The notes: a model not told the origin generated them from the sequence alone. A DNA stretch of 64,000 bases from an uncultured Aquimarina sp. (GCF_947492405.1 NZ_CANLMP010000006.1:1-64000); one strand, 5' to 3'. Positions 32,801 through 42,543 are shown, numbered from the stretch's first letter. A program made the numbers and translations.

Positions 32801-33534
32801 TCATAAGAGAAAAAGGAAGTAATTCTGAACGCGAAATGGCCAATGCTATGTATCTAGCTGGTTTTGATGTAAAGGATGTACATATGACTGACCTTATTTC
32901 TGGTCGTGAAACATTAGAAGACATTCAATTTATTGGAGCTGTAGGTGGATTCTCAAATAGTGATGTGCTAGGTTCTGCAAAAGGTTGGGCAGGTGCTTTC
33001 CTTTATAATGAAAAAGCAAATGCCGCTTTAAAAAACTTCTTTAAAAGAAAAGATACATTATCTGTTGGGATCTGTAATGGATGTCAGTTATTTATGGAGT
33101 TAGAAGTAATTAATCCAGAACATAGTGAACACGGAAAAATGCATCATAATGATTCCCATAAACATGAAAGTGGATTTACTTCTGTTAAAATTCAGGAAAA
33201 CAATTCAGTAATGTTATCCTCTTTAGCAGGAAGCACATTAGGAGTATGGATCTCACATGGTGAAGGAAAATTTAACCTTCCTCTATCCGAAGATCAATAT
33301 AACATTGTTGCTAAATATGGATATGAAGGATATCCAGCCAATCCAAATGGATCAGATTACAATACTGCTATGATGTGTGATACAACAGGGCGTCATTTAG
33401 TGATGATGCCTCATATCGAACGCTCTACCTTCCAGTGGAATTGGGCTAATTACCAAAAAGATAGACAAGATGAAGTATCCCCATGGATTGAAGCTTTTGT
33501 GAATGCTAGATTATGGATTGAGGATACGAAGTAA
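29866..33534 (+). CDS. purL: Phosphoribosylformylglycinamidine synthase
   Basis: 1222 residues from the ATG of MIHFFGNQNENVFAV, the large single-chain PurL form. ATP-binding/synthase part: KAETHNFPTTVEPFNGAATG, GSGGEIRDRLAGGKGSLPLA, GGGG-like repeats later. The glutaminase domain is C-terminal with the Cys in SVGICNGCQLFMELE (~1066) and the His/Glu in MMPHIERSTFQW (~1181). It makes FGAM in purine synthesis with ATP and glutamine. Isolated housekeeping gene. Confidence 0.97.
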   Translation: MIHFFGNQNENVFAVQTTNEISTENIKKLVWLFGNQPKISSASIDAFFVGPRAAMITPWSTNAVEITQNMGIEGIIRIEEFQSVLENFTDFDPMLSQKYSSLNQDIYTIDIEPEAILEIDNIEAYNKAEGLALSPEEVAYLEGVAKKIGRKLTDSEVFGFSQVNSEHCRHKIFNGTFIIDGEEQPTSLFKLIKKTSETHPNDIVSAYKDNVAFVKGPKVTQFAPKSADKPDFYQETPFESVISLKAETHNFPTTVEPFNGAATGSGGEIRDRLAGGKGSLPLAGTAVYMTSYSRLEENRPWEKAVEERKWLYQTPVDILIKASNGASDFGNKFGQPLITGSVLTFEHEEDARKLGFDKVIMQAGGIGYGKAEQALKDKPETGDKIVILGGENYRIGMGGAAVSSADTGEFSSGIELNAIQRSNPEMQKRAANAIRGMVESDVNTIVSIHDHGAGGHLNCLSELVEETGGKIDLDKLPVGDPTLSAKEIIGNESQERMGLVIGQKDIDTLERIAERERSPMYQVGDVTGDDRFTFESKTKGDKPMDLALEDMFGSSPKTIMNDKTIDRNYEDISCQKEHLHTYLEQVLQLEAVACKDWLTNKVDRCVGGKVAKQQCTGPLQLPLNNCGVMALDYTSKEGIATSIGHSPISGLINPEAGSKNSIAEALTNIVWAPLKDGLQSISLSANWMWPCKNEGEDARLYKAVKAISDFAIDLGINVPTGKDSLSMKQKYPNEEVISPGTVIISAAANCNDITKVIEPVLQKDSGNIYYINLSQDNYKLGGSSFSQVINKIGSETPSINNAENFKNTFNVIQQLIRDNKIAAGHDVASGGLITTLLELCFADVNLGATLDLSEIGEKDIIKLLFAENAGIVFQSTNDSDIEAILSQNNIQFFNIGKVTHKASLEIKNIDESYNFDITTLRKTWFKTSYLLDQKQTANNLANDRFDNFANQPLQYTFPKQFTGKLPLIDNTKPRPKAAIIREKGSNSEREMANAMYLAGFDVKDVHMTDLISGRETLEDIQFIGAVGGFSNSDVLGSAKGWAGAFLYNEKANAALKNFFKRKDTLSVGICNGCQLFMELEVINPEHSEHGKMHHNDSHKHESGFTSVKIQENNSVMLSSLAGSTLGVWISHGEGKFNLPLSEDQYNIVAKYGYEGYPANPNGSDYNTAMMCDTTGRHLVMMPHIERSTFQWNWANYQKDRQDEVSPWIEAFVNARLWIEDTK

Positions 33535-33693
33535 TTCTGGATTTTATTTAAAACTTATTTAGGGTTTATTACTATCAAACTGTTATATACTAATAACTGC
33601 AGTACTGATCTATGCTTCATTATCAAATGATGATTAAAATCAGTATTTTTTACAGTAGTATCAATAACTTTTTTAAACCTAAATACGTAACCC

Positions 33694-36093
33694 TTGAAAA
33701 AAATACTCATAACTCTATTTTTATTGGTTTCGGCTTTTGTTATTTCTCAAACAAAACCAACATTTAGCAAAGCTAAAATCACATATAATACTCCAGAAAA
33801 TTTCCAATTACTTATGGATGCAGGAGTTCCCGTAGATCATGGTCAGCATAAACGAGGAATTTTTATTATTTCGGTTTTCTCTTCATCAGAAATTGAAACC
33901 GCACGAAATCTTGGATTACAAGTTGATATTATAATAGAAGACGCAGAAGCAGATTTTATTAAAAGAAATGAAATTGCCAAAACACAAAAAGCCATACGAA
34001 ACCTAACCTGTCCTTCTGGGAATGGAACAACAATGAACTACCCTACTCCATCTAATTTCTCATTGGGATCTATGGGCGGATATCTTACCTATCAGGAGAT
34101 GTTAGATAATCTCGATGCTATGCGCACCAAATACCCTAATCTAATTTCAGCAAGAGCAGATATCGGTACATTTGTTACGAATGGTACTCCAGATAATTCT
34201 GTAACTCCGTCAATTGGCGGCAATACAATACAATGGGTTCGCATCTCTGACAATCCAGATGTCGATGAAAATGAATCAGAAATATTATATGATGCTATCC
34301 ATCACGCCAGGGAACCTGCTAGTTTGTCTCAACTTATTTACTATATGTGGTATCTATTGGAGAATTATAATTCTGATCCAGATATAAAACAGATTGTGGA
34401 TAATACGGAACTTTATTTTATACCCGTACTTAACCCTGATGGATATCTTTATAATCAAGTCACAAATCCAAACGGTGGTGGGCTTTGGAGAAAAAACAGG
34501 TTTAATACTCATGGCGTTGATAACAATCGTAATTATGATCATTATCCTAATGGAAATTCTGCTAACGCAACTTGGGGAGGTCCTGGATCTTCGAATAATA
34601 CTAATGCTCAGACATATCATGGTACAAGCGCATTTTCTGAAGTAGAAAATCAAGCTATGAAATGGTTTACGGAGCAACATAATTTTGTTATCGCCTTAAA
34701 CAATCACACTTTTGGTGAGTTGCTGTACTTTCCGTACTCTTATACTGATAACACACCTACGCCAGATGAAAATACGTATATAGCAATAGGTGCAGAACTT
34801 ACATCCCAGAATGGTTATAATCCTTTAAGAGATGCTCCTTTTGCGGGAGATAGTGATGATTTTATGTACGGTGGAACTACACAACCGCACAATAAAATAT
34901 TTTCTTTCACTCCCGAAGTTGGAACTTCATTCTGGCCAGCTTCTAATCAAATAGACGGAATCTGTAAAGAAATGATGTATCTAAATCTTACAGCCGCTAA
35001 AATGACCAATAATTATGCTCAAATAGAAAGTACCGGAAATATATTTATCGGAGAAAACACTTCTTTTAATGCTAATTACACACTTAAAAGACTTGGTGTA
35101 ACAGGTAACGGAAATTTTACCGTAAATATCATACCAGTGTCTGGAAATATTACGAGTGTCGGCAGTTCCAAAAGCTATACCAACACACAAATTGGCACGG
35201 ATATATCTGATAACATTCAAATAAACATCAATAATTCAGTTCAGGTTGGAGATGATATTTCTTATACAATTCAGATAGATGGTGGTGCAATCACTGAATC
35301 TACTACGGTAACTAAAAAATATGGTACTCTTCAGAGTATCGTTGATAATGATGCCAACAATTTAAATGATTATACACAATCAGGCTGGTCTACAACAACC
35401 GCTACATTTGTATCTTCTAATGCATCAATAACCGAGTCCCCTACAGGTAACTACGGCCCTAACCAAAACAAAGTAATTGAACTAACTCAAAGTATTAACC
35501 TTAGCGATGCGGCTTATGCAAATGTTCAATTTTATGCAAAATGGGATATAGAAAATAATTGGGACTATGCACAATTCGAAGTTTCTATTGACAATGGAAC
35601 ATCCTGGATTCCGCAATGTGGAAAGTTGACAAACTCCGGAAGCACAAATGCCGGACAGCCAACCGGTGAACCTTTATATGATGGAACTCAAACAGATTGG
35701 GTATTAGAAGAAATTAGCCTTAGTGACTATCTTGGAGAAACTATTAAAGTTCGTTTTCAATTTGTTTCTGATGGAAACACCGAAGGTGACGGTTTCTTTT
35801 TTGATGATTTAAAAGTAAATTCTATTAGCCAAACCGTTTTGGATGTTCAAGATAATGTTTTCTCAGAATTTAAAATTTTTCCTAATCCAGCAAAAGATAT
35901 TTTGAAAATTTCTCCATCTTCTTCAATCAATTTTAATCTTAATTTAAGAAATGTAATCGGCCAAGAGGTTTATGCAAAATATGAAGTTTCTGGAAATCAA
36001 GAATTTGATATATCAAAACTAAATTCCGGATTGTATTTCCTTAGCATTGAAATAAATGGTAATATCAAAACTTTCAAAGTTTTAAAACGATAA
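33694..36093 (+). CDS. Secreted M14 zinc carboxypeptidase with T9SS sorting domain
   Basis: 799 residues from a TTG start giving a signal peptide (KKILITLFLLVSAFVISQ). The M14 domain covers ~125-430: zinc ligands in YDAIHHAREPASL (H, E) and NNHTFGELLYFPYSY (His), RKNRF/N-R-N-Y substrate residues and catalytic Glu in FTPEVGTSFWP (~407). The C-terminal part is beta-sandwich (ANVQFYAKWDIENNWDYAQF, a MAM-like/propeptide-C module) and a sorting tail (FKIFPNPAKDILKI). It removes C-terminal residues from peptides outside the cell. Confidence 0.9.
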   Translation: MKKILITLFLLVSAFVISQTKPTFSKAKITYNTPENFQLLMDAGVPVDHGQHKRGIFIISVFSSSEIETARNLGLQVDIIIEDAEADFIKRNEIAKTQKAIRNLTCPSGNGTTMNYPTPSNFSLGSMGGYLTYQEMLDNLDAMRTKYPNLISARADIGTFVTNGTPDNSVTPSIGGNTIQWVRISDNPDVDENESEILYDAIHHAREPASLSQLIYYMWYLLENYNSDPDIKQIVDNTELYFIPVLNPDGYLYNQVTNPNGGGLWRKNRFNTHGVDNNRNYDHYPNGNSANATWGGPGSSNNTNAQTYHGTSAFSEVENQAMKWFTEQHNFVIALNNHTFGELLYFPYSYTDNTPTPDENTYIAIGAELTSQNGYNPLRDAPFAGDSDDFMYGGTTQPHNKIFSFTPEVGTSFWPASNQIDGICKEMMYLNLTAAKMTNNYAQIESTGNIFIGENTSFNANYTLKRLGVTGNGNFTVNIIPVSGNITSVGSSKSYTNTQIGTDISDNIQININNSVQVGDDISYTIQIDGGAITESTTVTKKYGTLQSIVDNDANNLNDYTQSGWSTTTATFVSSNASITESPTGNYGPNQNKVIELTQSINLSDAAYANVQFYAKWDIENNWDYAQFEVSIDNGTSWIPQCGKLTNSGSTNAGQPTGEPLYDGTQTDWVLEEISLSDYLGETIKVRFQFVSDGNTEGDGFFFDDLKVNSISQTVLDVQDNVFSEFKIFPNPAKDILKISPSSSINFNLNLRNVIGQEVYAKYEVSGNQEFDISKLNSGLYFLSIEINGNIKTFKVLKR

Positions 36094-36119
36094 TTATTCA
36101 ATTAAAACCCATAAAACTT

Positions 36120-36150
36120 AAGGAGTTATCAAAAGATAGCTCCTTTTTTT
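36120..36150 (+). terminator. Intrinsic terminator
   Basis: AAGGAGTTATC, loop AAAA, GATAGCTCCTTTTTTT, behind the carboxypeptidase gene. Confidence 0.9.
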
Positions 36151-36194
36151 ATATATTAGGGTTGTGTATTGTGATATTTTTTATAATTTGCGAA

Positions 36195-36210
36195 ACTATG
36201 CACGCATAGT
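36195..36210. promoter_or_regulatory. Operator copy 1 of the fatty-acid MarR regulator (inferred)
   Basis: ACTATGCACGCATAGT is a perfect 7-bp-arm palindrome. The same core (TATGC-GT-GCATA, opposite orientation) recurs in front of the MarR gene at 38286-38307. The binder is inferred to be the MarR protein. Confidence 0.7.
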
Positions 36211-36268
36211 AGTTTTTAAAATTCTTTAGCGCATAAAAATTAGGAGAATTTTGATTATATTAAACCAA

Positions 36269-36299
36269 TTTGTTGTACAACTTTTTTATAATAGTTAAG
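36269..36299 (+). promoter_or_regulatory. Candidate promoter of the acyl-CoA ligase gene
   Basis: TTTG (36269-36272), 19 bp, TAGTTAAG (36292-36299), a weak match to TAnnTTTG. Lies 60 bp behind operator copy 1. Confidence 0.4.
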
Positions 36300-36376
36300 T
36301 GTTACGTTTTTTAAAACATAATTCTTAAATTTAAGAGGTCTTTACAAACAGAGAAAAAACATATCTGAAACAACGT

Positions 36377-38149
36377 ATGAATACAATTACTAGATTATTT
36401 GATTTCCCACATTATCAACTAGAGAAATACAATTTAGACAAAGCTTTAATAACAAAATATGATGGAAAGTGGGTTGCTACTTCTACTAAAGAATATGTAG
36501 AAAAAGCAAATCAAATCAGCCGAGGTTTACTGCGATTAGGTGTTAAACCAAATGATAAAGTTGCCATAATTTCTTCTAATAATAGGACAGAATGGAATAT
36601 TGTTGATATCGGTGTGTTGCAAATTGCCGCTCAGGATGTACCTATTTATCCCACTATCTCTCAAGAAGATTACGAATATGTTTTAAACCATTCTGAATCT
36701 GTATATTGTTTTGTATCTGATGATGAAGTTTTACAAAAAGTAAATAATATAAAAGGCAATGTACCTTCTCTTAAGGGAGTATATTCTTTCAATGACCTAA
36801 AAGATTGTGATAGCTGGAATAAAGTATTGGAGCTTGGAAGCGATGATAGTAATCAGGAAGAAGTAGAAAAGCTAATGGCTTCTGTAAAAGAAGATGATCT
36901 TGCTACATTAATATATACATCCGGAACTACAGGTAGACCAAAAGGAGTTATGTTAAGTCATAAAAACATAGTAACTAACGCCTTACACAGTTCCACAAGA
37001 TTTGCAGAATTCGAAGGAGAAGTCAAAGCATTGAGTTTTTTACCTGTTTGTCATATCTATGAAAGGATGTTAATGTATTTATACCAATATAGAGGTATAG
37101 GTATTTATTTTGCTGAATCTCTAGAAACAATAAGCGATAATCTAAAAGAGATACAGCCAGATATGATGACTGCTGTTCCTAGATTGCTAGAAAAAGTATA
37201 TGACAAAATCATTGCCAAGGGAGCTGACTTAACAGGTGTTAAAAAGAAATTGTTTTTCTGGGCTGTAGAGTTAGGGTTAAAATACGAACCTTATGGTGCT
37301 AATGGCTGGTGGTATGAGAAGAAATTAGGTATTGCGAAAAAATTAATTTTCAGCAAATGGCAGGAAGCATTAGGAGGAAATTTAAAAGTAATCGCATCAG
37401 GAAGTGCCGCTTTACAATCAAGACTTGCGCGCGTTTTTAATGCTGCTGGTATAAATGTAATGGAAGGCTATGGATTAACAGAGACATCCCCTGTAATTTC
37501 TGTAAATGATATTAGAGATAAAGGTTTTAAGATCGGAACCGTAGGAAAAATGCTTCCAGAAACTGAAGTTAAAATTGCTGAAGATGGCGAGATTCTAATA
37601 AAGGGACCGCAAGTAATGATCGGCTACTATAAGGATGAAGAAAAAAGTAACGAAGTTCTGAAAAATGGATATTTCCACACTGGAGATATCGGAGAAATAG
37701 ACAGCGAAGGTTTCTTAAGGATTACTGATCGTAAAAAAGAAATGTTCAAGACTTCAGGAGGTAAATATGTTGCTCCTCAAGTAATAGAAAATGCGATGAA
37801 ACAATCCCGTTTTATTGAACAAATAATGGTTATTGGAGATGGAGAAAAAATGCCTGCAGCTTTTATTCAATTAAATTTTGAATTTGTAAAAGATTGGGCA
37901 AGTAGAAAAGGGATTTCTATCGGTAATTCCAATGAGGAAATCGTAAGTAACCAAACTGTAATTGACCGTGTGCAGGAAGAAGTTGATGAGCACAATGAAA
38001 AATTTGGAAAATGGGAGCGTATCAAAAGATTCGAACTTACATCAGACGAATGGAGCATTGAAGCAGAACACCTCACTCCTACTATGAAACTAAAAAGACG
38101 AGTGATCAAGGCAAAATACCAAGATCTATATAGTAAAATTTATGGCTAA
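36377..38149 (+). CDS. fadD: Long-chain fatty acid-CoA ligase (AMP-forming)
   Basis: 590 residues. AMP-binding P-loop IYTSGTTGRPKGVMLSHKNI near 179, then VMEGYGLTETSP (~365), the FHTGDIGEID region and DRKKEMFKTSGGKY hinge (~455). It activates free fatty acids to acyl-CoA at the membrane, feeding the beta-oxidation enzymes coded downstream. It has the operator of the MarR regulator in its upstream region. Ends with a terminator before the MarR gene. Confidence 0.92.
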   Translation: MNTITRLFDFPHYQLEKYNLDKALITKYDGKWVATSTKEYVEKANQISRGLLRLGVKPNDKVAIISSNNRTEWNIVDIGVLQIAAQDVPIYPTISQEDYEYVLNHSESVYCFVSDDEVLQKVNNIKGNVPSLKGVYSFNDLKDCDSWNKVLELGSDDSNQEEVEKLMASVKEDDLATLIYTSGTTGRPKGVMLSHKNIVTNALHSSTRFAEFEGEVKALSFLPVCHIYERMLMYLYQYRGIGIYFAESLETISDNLKEIQPDMMTAVPRLLEKVYDKIIAKGADLTGVKKKLFFWAVELGLKYEPYGANGWWYEKKLGIAKKLIFSKWQEALGGNLKVIASGSAALQSRLARVFNAAGINVMEGYGLTETSPVISVNDIRDKGFKIGTVGKMLPETEVKIAEDGEILIKGPQVMIGYYKDEEKSNEVLKNGYFHTGDIGEIDSEGFLRITDRKKEMFKTSGGKYVAPQVIENAMKQSRFIEQIMVIGDGEKMPAAFIQLNFEFVKDWASRKGISIGNSNEEIVSNQTVIDRVQEEVDEHNEKFGKWERIKRFELTSDEWSIEAEHLTPTMKLKRRVIKAKYQDLYSKIYG

Positions 38150-38201
38150 TTCAATTCACTGATTACAAATGTATAGTGTAAAACTTTAACTTTAAATCAG
38201 T

Positions 38202-38228
38202 AAACTCCTCATTTTATGGGGAGTTTTT
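38202..38228 (+). terminator. Intrinsic terminator
   Basis: AAACTCC, loop TCATTTTATG, GGGAGTTTTTTT, about 55 bp behind the ligase stop. Confidence 0.85.
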
Positions 38229-38285
38229 TTATTAATTCAATAGAAAAATGTAAATTACTTACTCTTTTCACAATTTTTTATACAA

Positions 38286-38322
38286 TTTATTATGCGTGCA
38301 TAGTAAATTTTTCTTACCTTTA
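38286..38322 (+). promoter_or_regulatory. Operator copy 2 and -7 box of the MarR/beta-oxidation operon
   Basis: TTTATTATGCGTGCATAGTA then AA (38286-38307) is a nearly perfect palindrome around TATGC-GT-GCATA. A TACCTTTA -7 box follows at 38315-38322; the -33 position 19 bp before it falls inside the operator, so binding should block transcription. ATG at 38343. Confidence 0.7.
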
Positions 38323-38342
38323 CAGCATAACAAATTTTCTGA

Positions 38343-38798
38343 ATGAGAGAAAAAACGATTGATTATGCACTTCGTGCTACATGGATGGCAGTTGCTAAGA
38401 TGTATAACGAAGAAGCAGGTAAAAAAGGTAGTACAATGGCAACAGGTTTTGCACTAATAAGTATCGATCCAGAAAATGGAACGCCATCTACCTCATTAGG
38501 CCCTAAAATGGGAATGGAAGCCACTAGTTTATCACGAACTTTAAAAACCATGGAAGAAAAAGGATTGATCTTTAGAAAAAAGAATCCTCAGGACGGACGT
38601 GGTGTTCTAATATATCTAACCCCTTTCGGAGTAGAAATGAGAAATTTCTCAAAAGATGTAGTTTTTACATTTGATCATGCAGTAAGAAAGCATGTGCCAA
38701 AAGAAAAACTTGATACTTTCCTAGAAGTATTTCAATTGATAAATGATCTTATTGCTACCAAGAAAATATACACAAAAAAAGAATCTATAACATCTTAA
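38343..38798 (+). CDS. MarR-family regulator of fatty-acid oxidation (inferred)
   Basis: 151 residues. The winged HTH covers ~45-115: GMEATSLSRTLKTMEEKGLI then FRKKNPQDGRGVLIYLT (D-x-R-x wing). Being the first gene of the operon with HCDH/ECH 17 bp downstream, and having a shared palindrome in front of itself and of the ligase, it most likely represses both units and lets go on binding acyl-CoA or fatty acid (inference). Confidence 0.85.
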   Translation: MREKTIDYALRATWMAVAKMYNEEAGKKGSTMATGFALISIDPENGTPSTSLGPKMGMEATSLSRTLKTMEEKGLIFRKKNPQDGRGVLIYLTPFGVEMRNFSKDVVFTFDHAVRKHVPKEKLDTFLEVFQLINDLIATKKIYTKKESITS

Positions 38799-38815
38799 CA
38801 ACCAGAAGTTAAAAA

Positions 38816-41221
38816 ATGAAAAGAGTCATTAAAAAAGTTGCAGTCGTTGGTTCAGGAATAATGGGCTCCGGTATTGCATGTCATTTCGCTAATATCGGCG
38901 TCGAAGTACTATTATTAGACATAGTGCCTAGAGAATTAAACGACAAAGAAAAGGCGAAAGGCCTTACACTAGAAAGTAAAGTGGTTCGTAACAGGTTAGT
39001 AAATGATTCACTAACAGCCGCTCTTAAATCCAAACCTTCTCCAATTTATCATCAAAAATTTGCAAATCGTATCACTACTGGAAATCTGGAAGATGATATT
39101 GCAAAAGTAGCTGATGTAGATTGGATTATCGAAGTAGTTGTAGAAAGACTAGATATTAAAAAAATAGTTTTTGAAAATCTAGAAAAACACAGAACACCTG
39201 GAACATTAATTACTTCAAATACTTCAGGTATTCCTATAAAATTCATGAACGAAGGAAGAAGCGAAGATTTCCAGAAACATTTCTGTGGAACTCACTTCTT
39301 TAACCCAGCTCGATACCTAAAATTATTTGAAATCATACCTGGACCAAATACTTCTACCGAAGTACTTGAATTCCTTAACGGGTATGGAGAACAATTCTTA
39401 GGAAAAACATCCGTAGTTGCTAAAGATACTCCTGCATTTATTGGAAACAGGATAGGTATCTTTAGTATCATGAGCTTATTCCATATGGTAAAAGATATGG
39501 GATTAACTATTGAAGAAGTTGATAAATTATCAGGCCCAGTTATTGGACGTCCAAAATCCGCTACTTTTCGTACCGTTGATGTGGTAGGATTAGATACTTT
39601 AGTACACGTTGCTAATGGTATTGCTGATAATTGCCCTGATGATGAACGTCACGAATTATTCAAACTACCTGCCTTCATCAACACAATGATGGAGAATAAA
39701 TGGTTAGGAAGTAAGACTAAGCAAGGATTTTACAAAAAACACGTATCTCCAGAAGGAAAGAAAGATATCCTTTCATTGGATTTAGATACTTTGGAATATA
39801 GAGAAAAGAAAAGAGCTTCTTTTGCAACTCTTGAAATGACAAAGACTATCGATAAGGTAGTAGATCGTTTTAAAGTACTGGTTGCAGGAAAAGATAAAGC
39901 TGGAGAATTTTATCGTAAAAGTTTCGCTGCATTATTTGCATATGTATCAAATCGCATTCCTGAAATCACAGATGATCTTTATAAGATTGATGATGCTATG
40001 AAAGCTGGATTTGGATGGGAACATGGGCCATTCCAAATATGGGATGCAATCGGTGTAGAAAAAGGAATCGAAATAATGAAAGCAGAAGGATATGAACCAG
40101 CTACTTGGGTACATGATATGATCGCTTCAGGAAATACTTCCTTTTACACTGTAAAAAATGGAGCTACTAATTATTACGACATTCCAAAAAAGGAACAAGT
40201 AAAAGTTCCTGGACAAGACGCGTTTATCATTCTTGATAATATCCGTAAATCGTCAGAAGTTTTCAAAAACAGTGGTGTTGTAGTAGAAGATCTTGGTGAT
40301 GGAATCCTTAATGTAGAATTCCAAAGCAAGATGAATACTATAGGTGGTGATGTCCTTGCAGGATTAAATACAGCCATTGATATGGCTGAGAAAAATTTCC
40401 AAGGATTAGTTGTAGGTAATCAAGCCGCTAACTTCTCTGTTGGAGCTAATATCGGAATGATCTTTATGATGGCTGTAGAGCAGGAATATGATGAGCTAAA
40501 TATGGCTATAAAGTATTTCCAAGATTCTATGATGCGTATGCGTTATTCTTCGATACCAACAATTGTCGCGCCACACGGTATGGCATTAGGTGGTGGATGT
40601 GAAATTTCTTTACATGCTGATAAAGTAGTTGCTGCTGCAGAAACTTATATGGGATTAGTAGAATTCGGTGTTGGTGTAATCCCTGGTGGAGGTGGTTCTA
40701 AAGAGATGGCATTAAGAGCTTCTGATCTTTTCAAAAAAGATGATGTAGAGCTTAATGTACTTCAGGAACATTTCTTAACTATTGGTATGGCTAAAGTATC
40801 TACTTCTGCTTACGAAGCATTTGATACAAATTTACTTCAAAAAGGAAAAGATATAGTTGTTGTTAATAAAGATCGCCAAATTGCTACTGCGAAAGCATAT
40901 GCAAAATTAATGGCAGAACAAGGATATACACAACCGGTTAGAAGAAAAGATGTAAAAGTACTTGGTAAACAAGCACTAGGTATGTTCTTAGTTGGAACAG
41001 ATTCAATGGAAGCAAGTAAATATATCTCTGAACATGATCACAAAATAGCTAATAAGCTAGGATATGTTATGGCTGGAGGAGATTTATCAGAACCAACTCT
41101 TGTAACGGAGCAATACTTATTGGATCTAGAGCGCGAAGCTTTCTTGTCTTTATGTACAGAACGCAAAACGCTAGAGCGTATAGAACATATGCTTAAGAAA
41201 GGTAAACCTTTAAGAAACTAG
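38816..41221 (+). CDS. 3-hydroxyacyl-CoA dehydrogenase / enoyl-CoA hydratase fusion
   Basis: 801 residues. The NAD-binding dehydrogenase is N-terminal (VAVVGSGIMGSGIACHFANI from residue 8; HFFNPARYLKLFEIIPGPNT). The crotonase domain is in the C-terminal half (~500-720): PHGMALGGGCEISLHADKVV and EFGVGVIPGGGGSKEMALRA. This order is opposite to that of E. coli FadB but usual in Bacteroidota. It performs hydration and oxidation steps of beta-oxidation with the thiolase gene downstream. Confidence 0.93.
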   Translation: MKRVIKKVAVVGSGIMGSGIACHFANIGVEVLLLDIVPRELNDKEKAKGLTLESKVVRNRLVNDSLTAALKSKPSPIYHQKFANRITTGNLEDDIAKVADVDWIIEVVVERLDIKKIVFENLEKHRTPGTLITSNTSGIPIKFMNEGRSEDFQKHFCGTHFFNPARYLKLFEIIPGPNTSTEVLEFLNGYGEQFLGKTSVVAKDTPAFIGNRIGIFSIMSLFHMVKDMGLTIEEVDKLSGPVIGRPKSATFRTVDVVGLDTLVHVANGIADNCPDDERHELFKLPAFINTMMENKWLGSKTKQGFYKKHVSPEGKKDILSLDLDTLEYREKKRASFATLEMTKTIDKVVDRFKVLVAGKDKAGEFYRKSFAALFAYVSNRIPEITDDLYKIDDAMKAGFGWEHGPFQIWDAIGVEKGIEIMKAEGYEPATWVHDMIASGNTSFYTVKNGATNYYDIPKKEQVKVPGQDAFIILDNIRKSSEVFKNSGVVVEDLGDGILNVEFQSKMNTIGGDVLAGLNTAIDMAEKNFQGLVVGNQAANFSVGANIGMIFMMAVEQEYDELNMAIKYFQDSMMRMRYSSIPTIVAPHGMALGGGCEISLHADKVVAAAETYMGLVEFGVGVIPGGGGSKEMALRASDLFKKDDVELNVLQEHFLTIGMAKVSTSAYEAFDTNLLQKGKDIVVVNKDRQIATAKAYAKLMAEQGYTQPVRRKDVKVLGKQALGMFLVGTDSMEASKYISEHDHKIANKLGYVMAGGDLSEPTLVTEQYLLDLEREAFLSLCTERKTLERIEHMLKKGKPLRN

Positions 41222-41312
41222 TATTGAGTAATTAGATTACAGGATTGTTGGATTGTTAGACTATTACATCCAATCAATCTAAAAATCGAATAATCTAAAA
41301 ATCTAAAAAAAA

Positions 41313-42503
41313 ATGAAAACCGCATATATAGTAAAAGCATATAGAACAGCCGTAGGAAAAGCGCCTCGCGGAGTGTTCAGATTTAAAAGAACTGATGAAT
41401 TAGCTGCTGAAACCATTCAGCATATGATGAAAGAATTACCACAACTAGACAAAAGTCGTATTGATGATGTTATTGTTGGTAATGCAATGCCAGAAGGATC
41501 CCAGGGTCTAAATATGGCACGTCTAATATCACTTATGGGATTAGAGTCTATTGATGTACCTGGTGTTACGGTAAATAGATTTTGTTCTTCTGGAATTGAA
41601 ACTATAGGTATGGCTACTGCAAAAATACAAGCTGGAATGGCAGATTGTATTATTGCTGGTGGTGCAGAAAGCATGAGTTCTGTTCCTATGACTGGATACA
41701 AAACAGAATTAAATTATGATTTAGCCAAGTCTGGTCACGAAGATTACTATTGGGGAATGGGTAACACTGCAGAAGCAGTAGCTCATCAATTCAATGTATC
41801 ACGTGAAGATCAAGATGAGTTCGCATATAACTCTCATATGAAAGCGTTAAAAGCGCAAGCTGAAAATCGTTTTCAAGACCAAATCGTTCCTATCAATGTA
41901 GAACAAATTTATGTTGATGAAAACGGAAAAAAAGCCAGTAAATCATATACAGTAACTAAAGATGAAGGGCCTCGTAAAGGAACTAGCAAAGAAGTTTTAG
42001 GGAAACTTAGACCCGTTTTTGAAGCAGGTGGAAGTGTAACTGCTGGTAACTCTTCTCAGATGAGTGATGGTGCAGCTTTTGTAATGGTTATGAGTGAAGA
42101 TATGGTGAAAGAATTAAATCTAGAACCAATAGCAAGACTTGTAAACTATGCGGCAGCTGGTGTAGAACCTAGAATTATGGGAATCGGTCCCGTAAAGGCT
42201 ATTCCTAAAGCATTAAAACAAGCTGGTTTAAAACAAGATGATATCGATCTAATTGAGCTTAATGAAGCTTTCGCTTCACAATCATTAGCTGTAATGCGCG
42301 AACTGAACATCAATCAAGATATAGTGAACGTAAATGGAGGAGCTATTGCTTTAGGACATCCTCTTGGTTGTACTGGAGCTAAACTTTCTGTTCAGTTATT
42401 TGATGAGATGCGTAAACGTGATATGAAAGGTAAATACGGAATGGTAACCATGTGCGTTGGAACAGGACAAGGTGCCGCTGGTATTTTTGAATTTCTTAAT
42501 TAG
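41313..42503 (+). CDS. fadA: Acetyl-CoA acyltransferase (thiolase)
   Basis: 396 residues. Active Cys in VNRFCSSGIETIGMA (~90), GGAESMSSVPM, then NGGAIALGHPLGCTGAKLSV with the catalytic His and CVGTGQGAAGI with the second Cys. It cleaves 3-ketoacyl-CoA to acetyl-CoA. The gap to the preceding gene holds short direct repeats (GATTGTT, AATCTAAAAAT). Confidence 0.95.
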   Translation: MKTAYIVKAYRTAVGKAPRGVFRFKRTDELAAETIQHMMKELPQLDKSRIDDVIVGNAMPEGSQGLNMARLISLMGLESIDVPGVTVNRFCSSGIETIGMATAKIQAGMADCIIAGGAESMSSVPMTGYKTELNYDLAKSGHEDYYWGMGNTAEAVAHQFNVSREDQDEFAYNSHMKALKAQAENRFQDQIVPINVEQIYVDENGKKASKSYTVTKDEGPRKGTSKEVLGKLRPVFEAGGSVTAGNSSQMSDGAAFVMVMSEDMVKELNLEPIARLVNYAAAGVEPRIMGIGPVKAIPKALKQAGLKQDDIDLIELNEAFASQSLAVMRELNINQDIVNVNGGAIALGHPLGCTGAKLSVQLFDEMRKRDMKGKYGMVTMCVGTGQGAAGIFEFLN

Positions 42504-42543
42504 ATTAAAAAGCAAAGAAATAAGAATAAAGATTTTTTTGATT

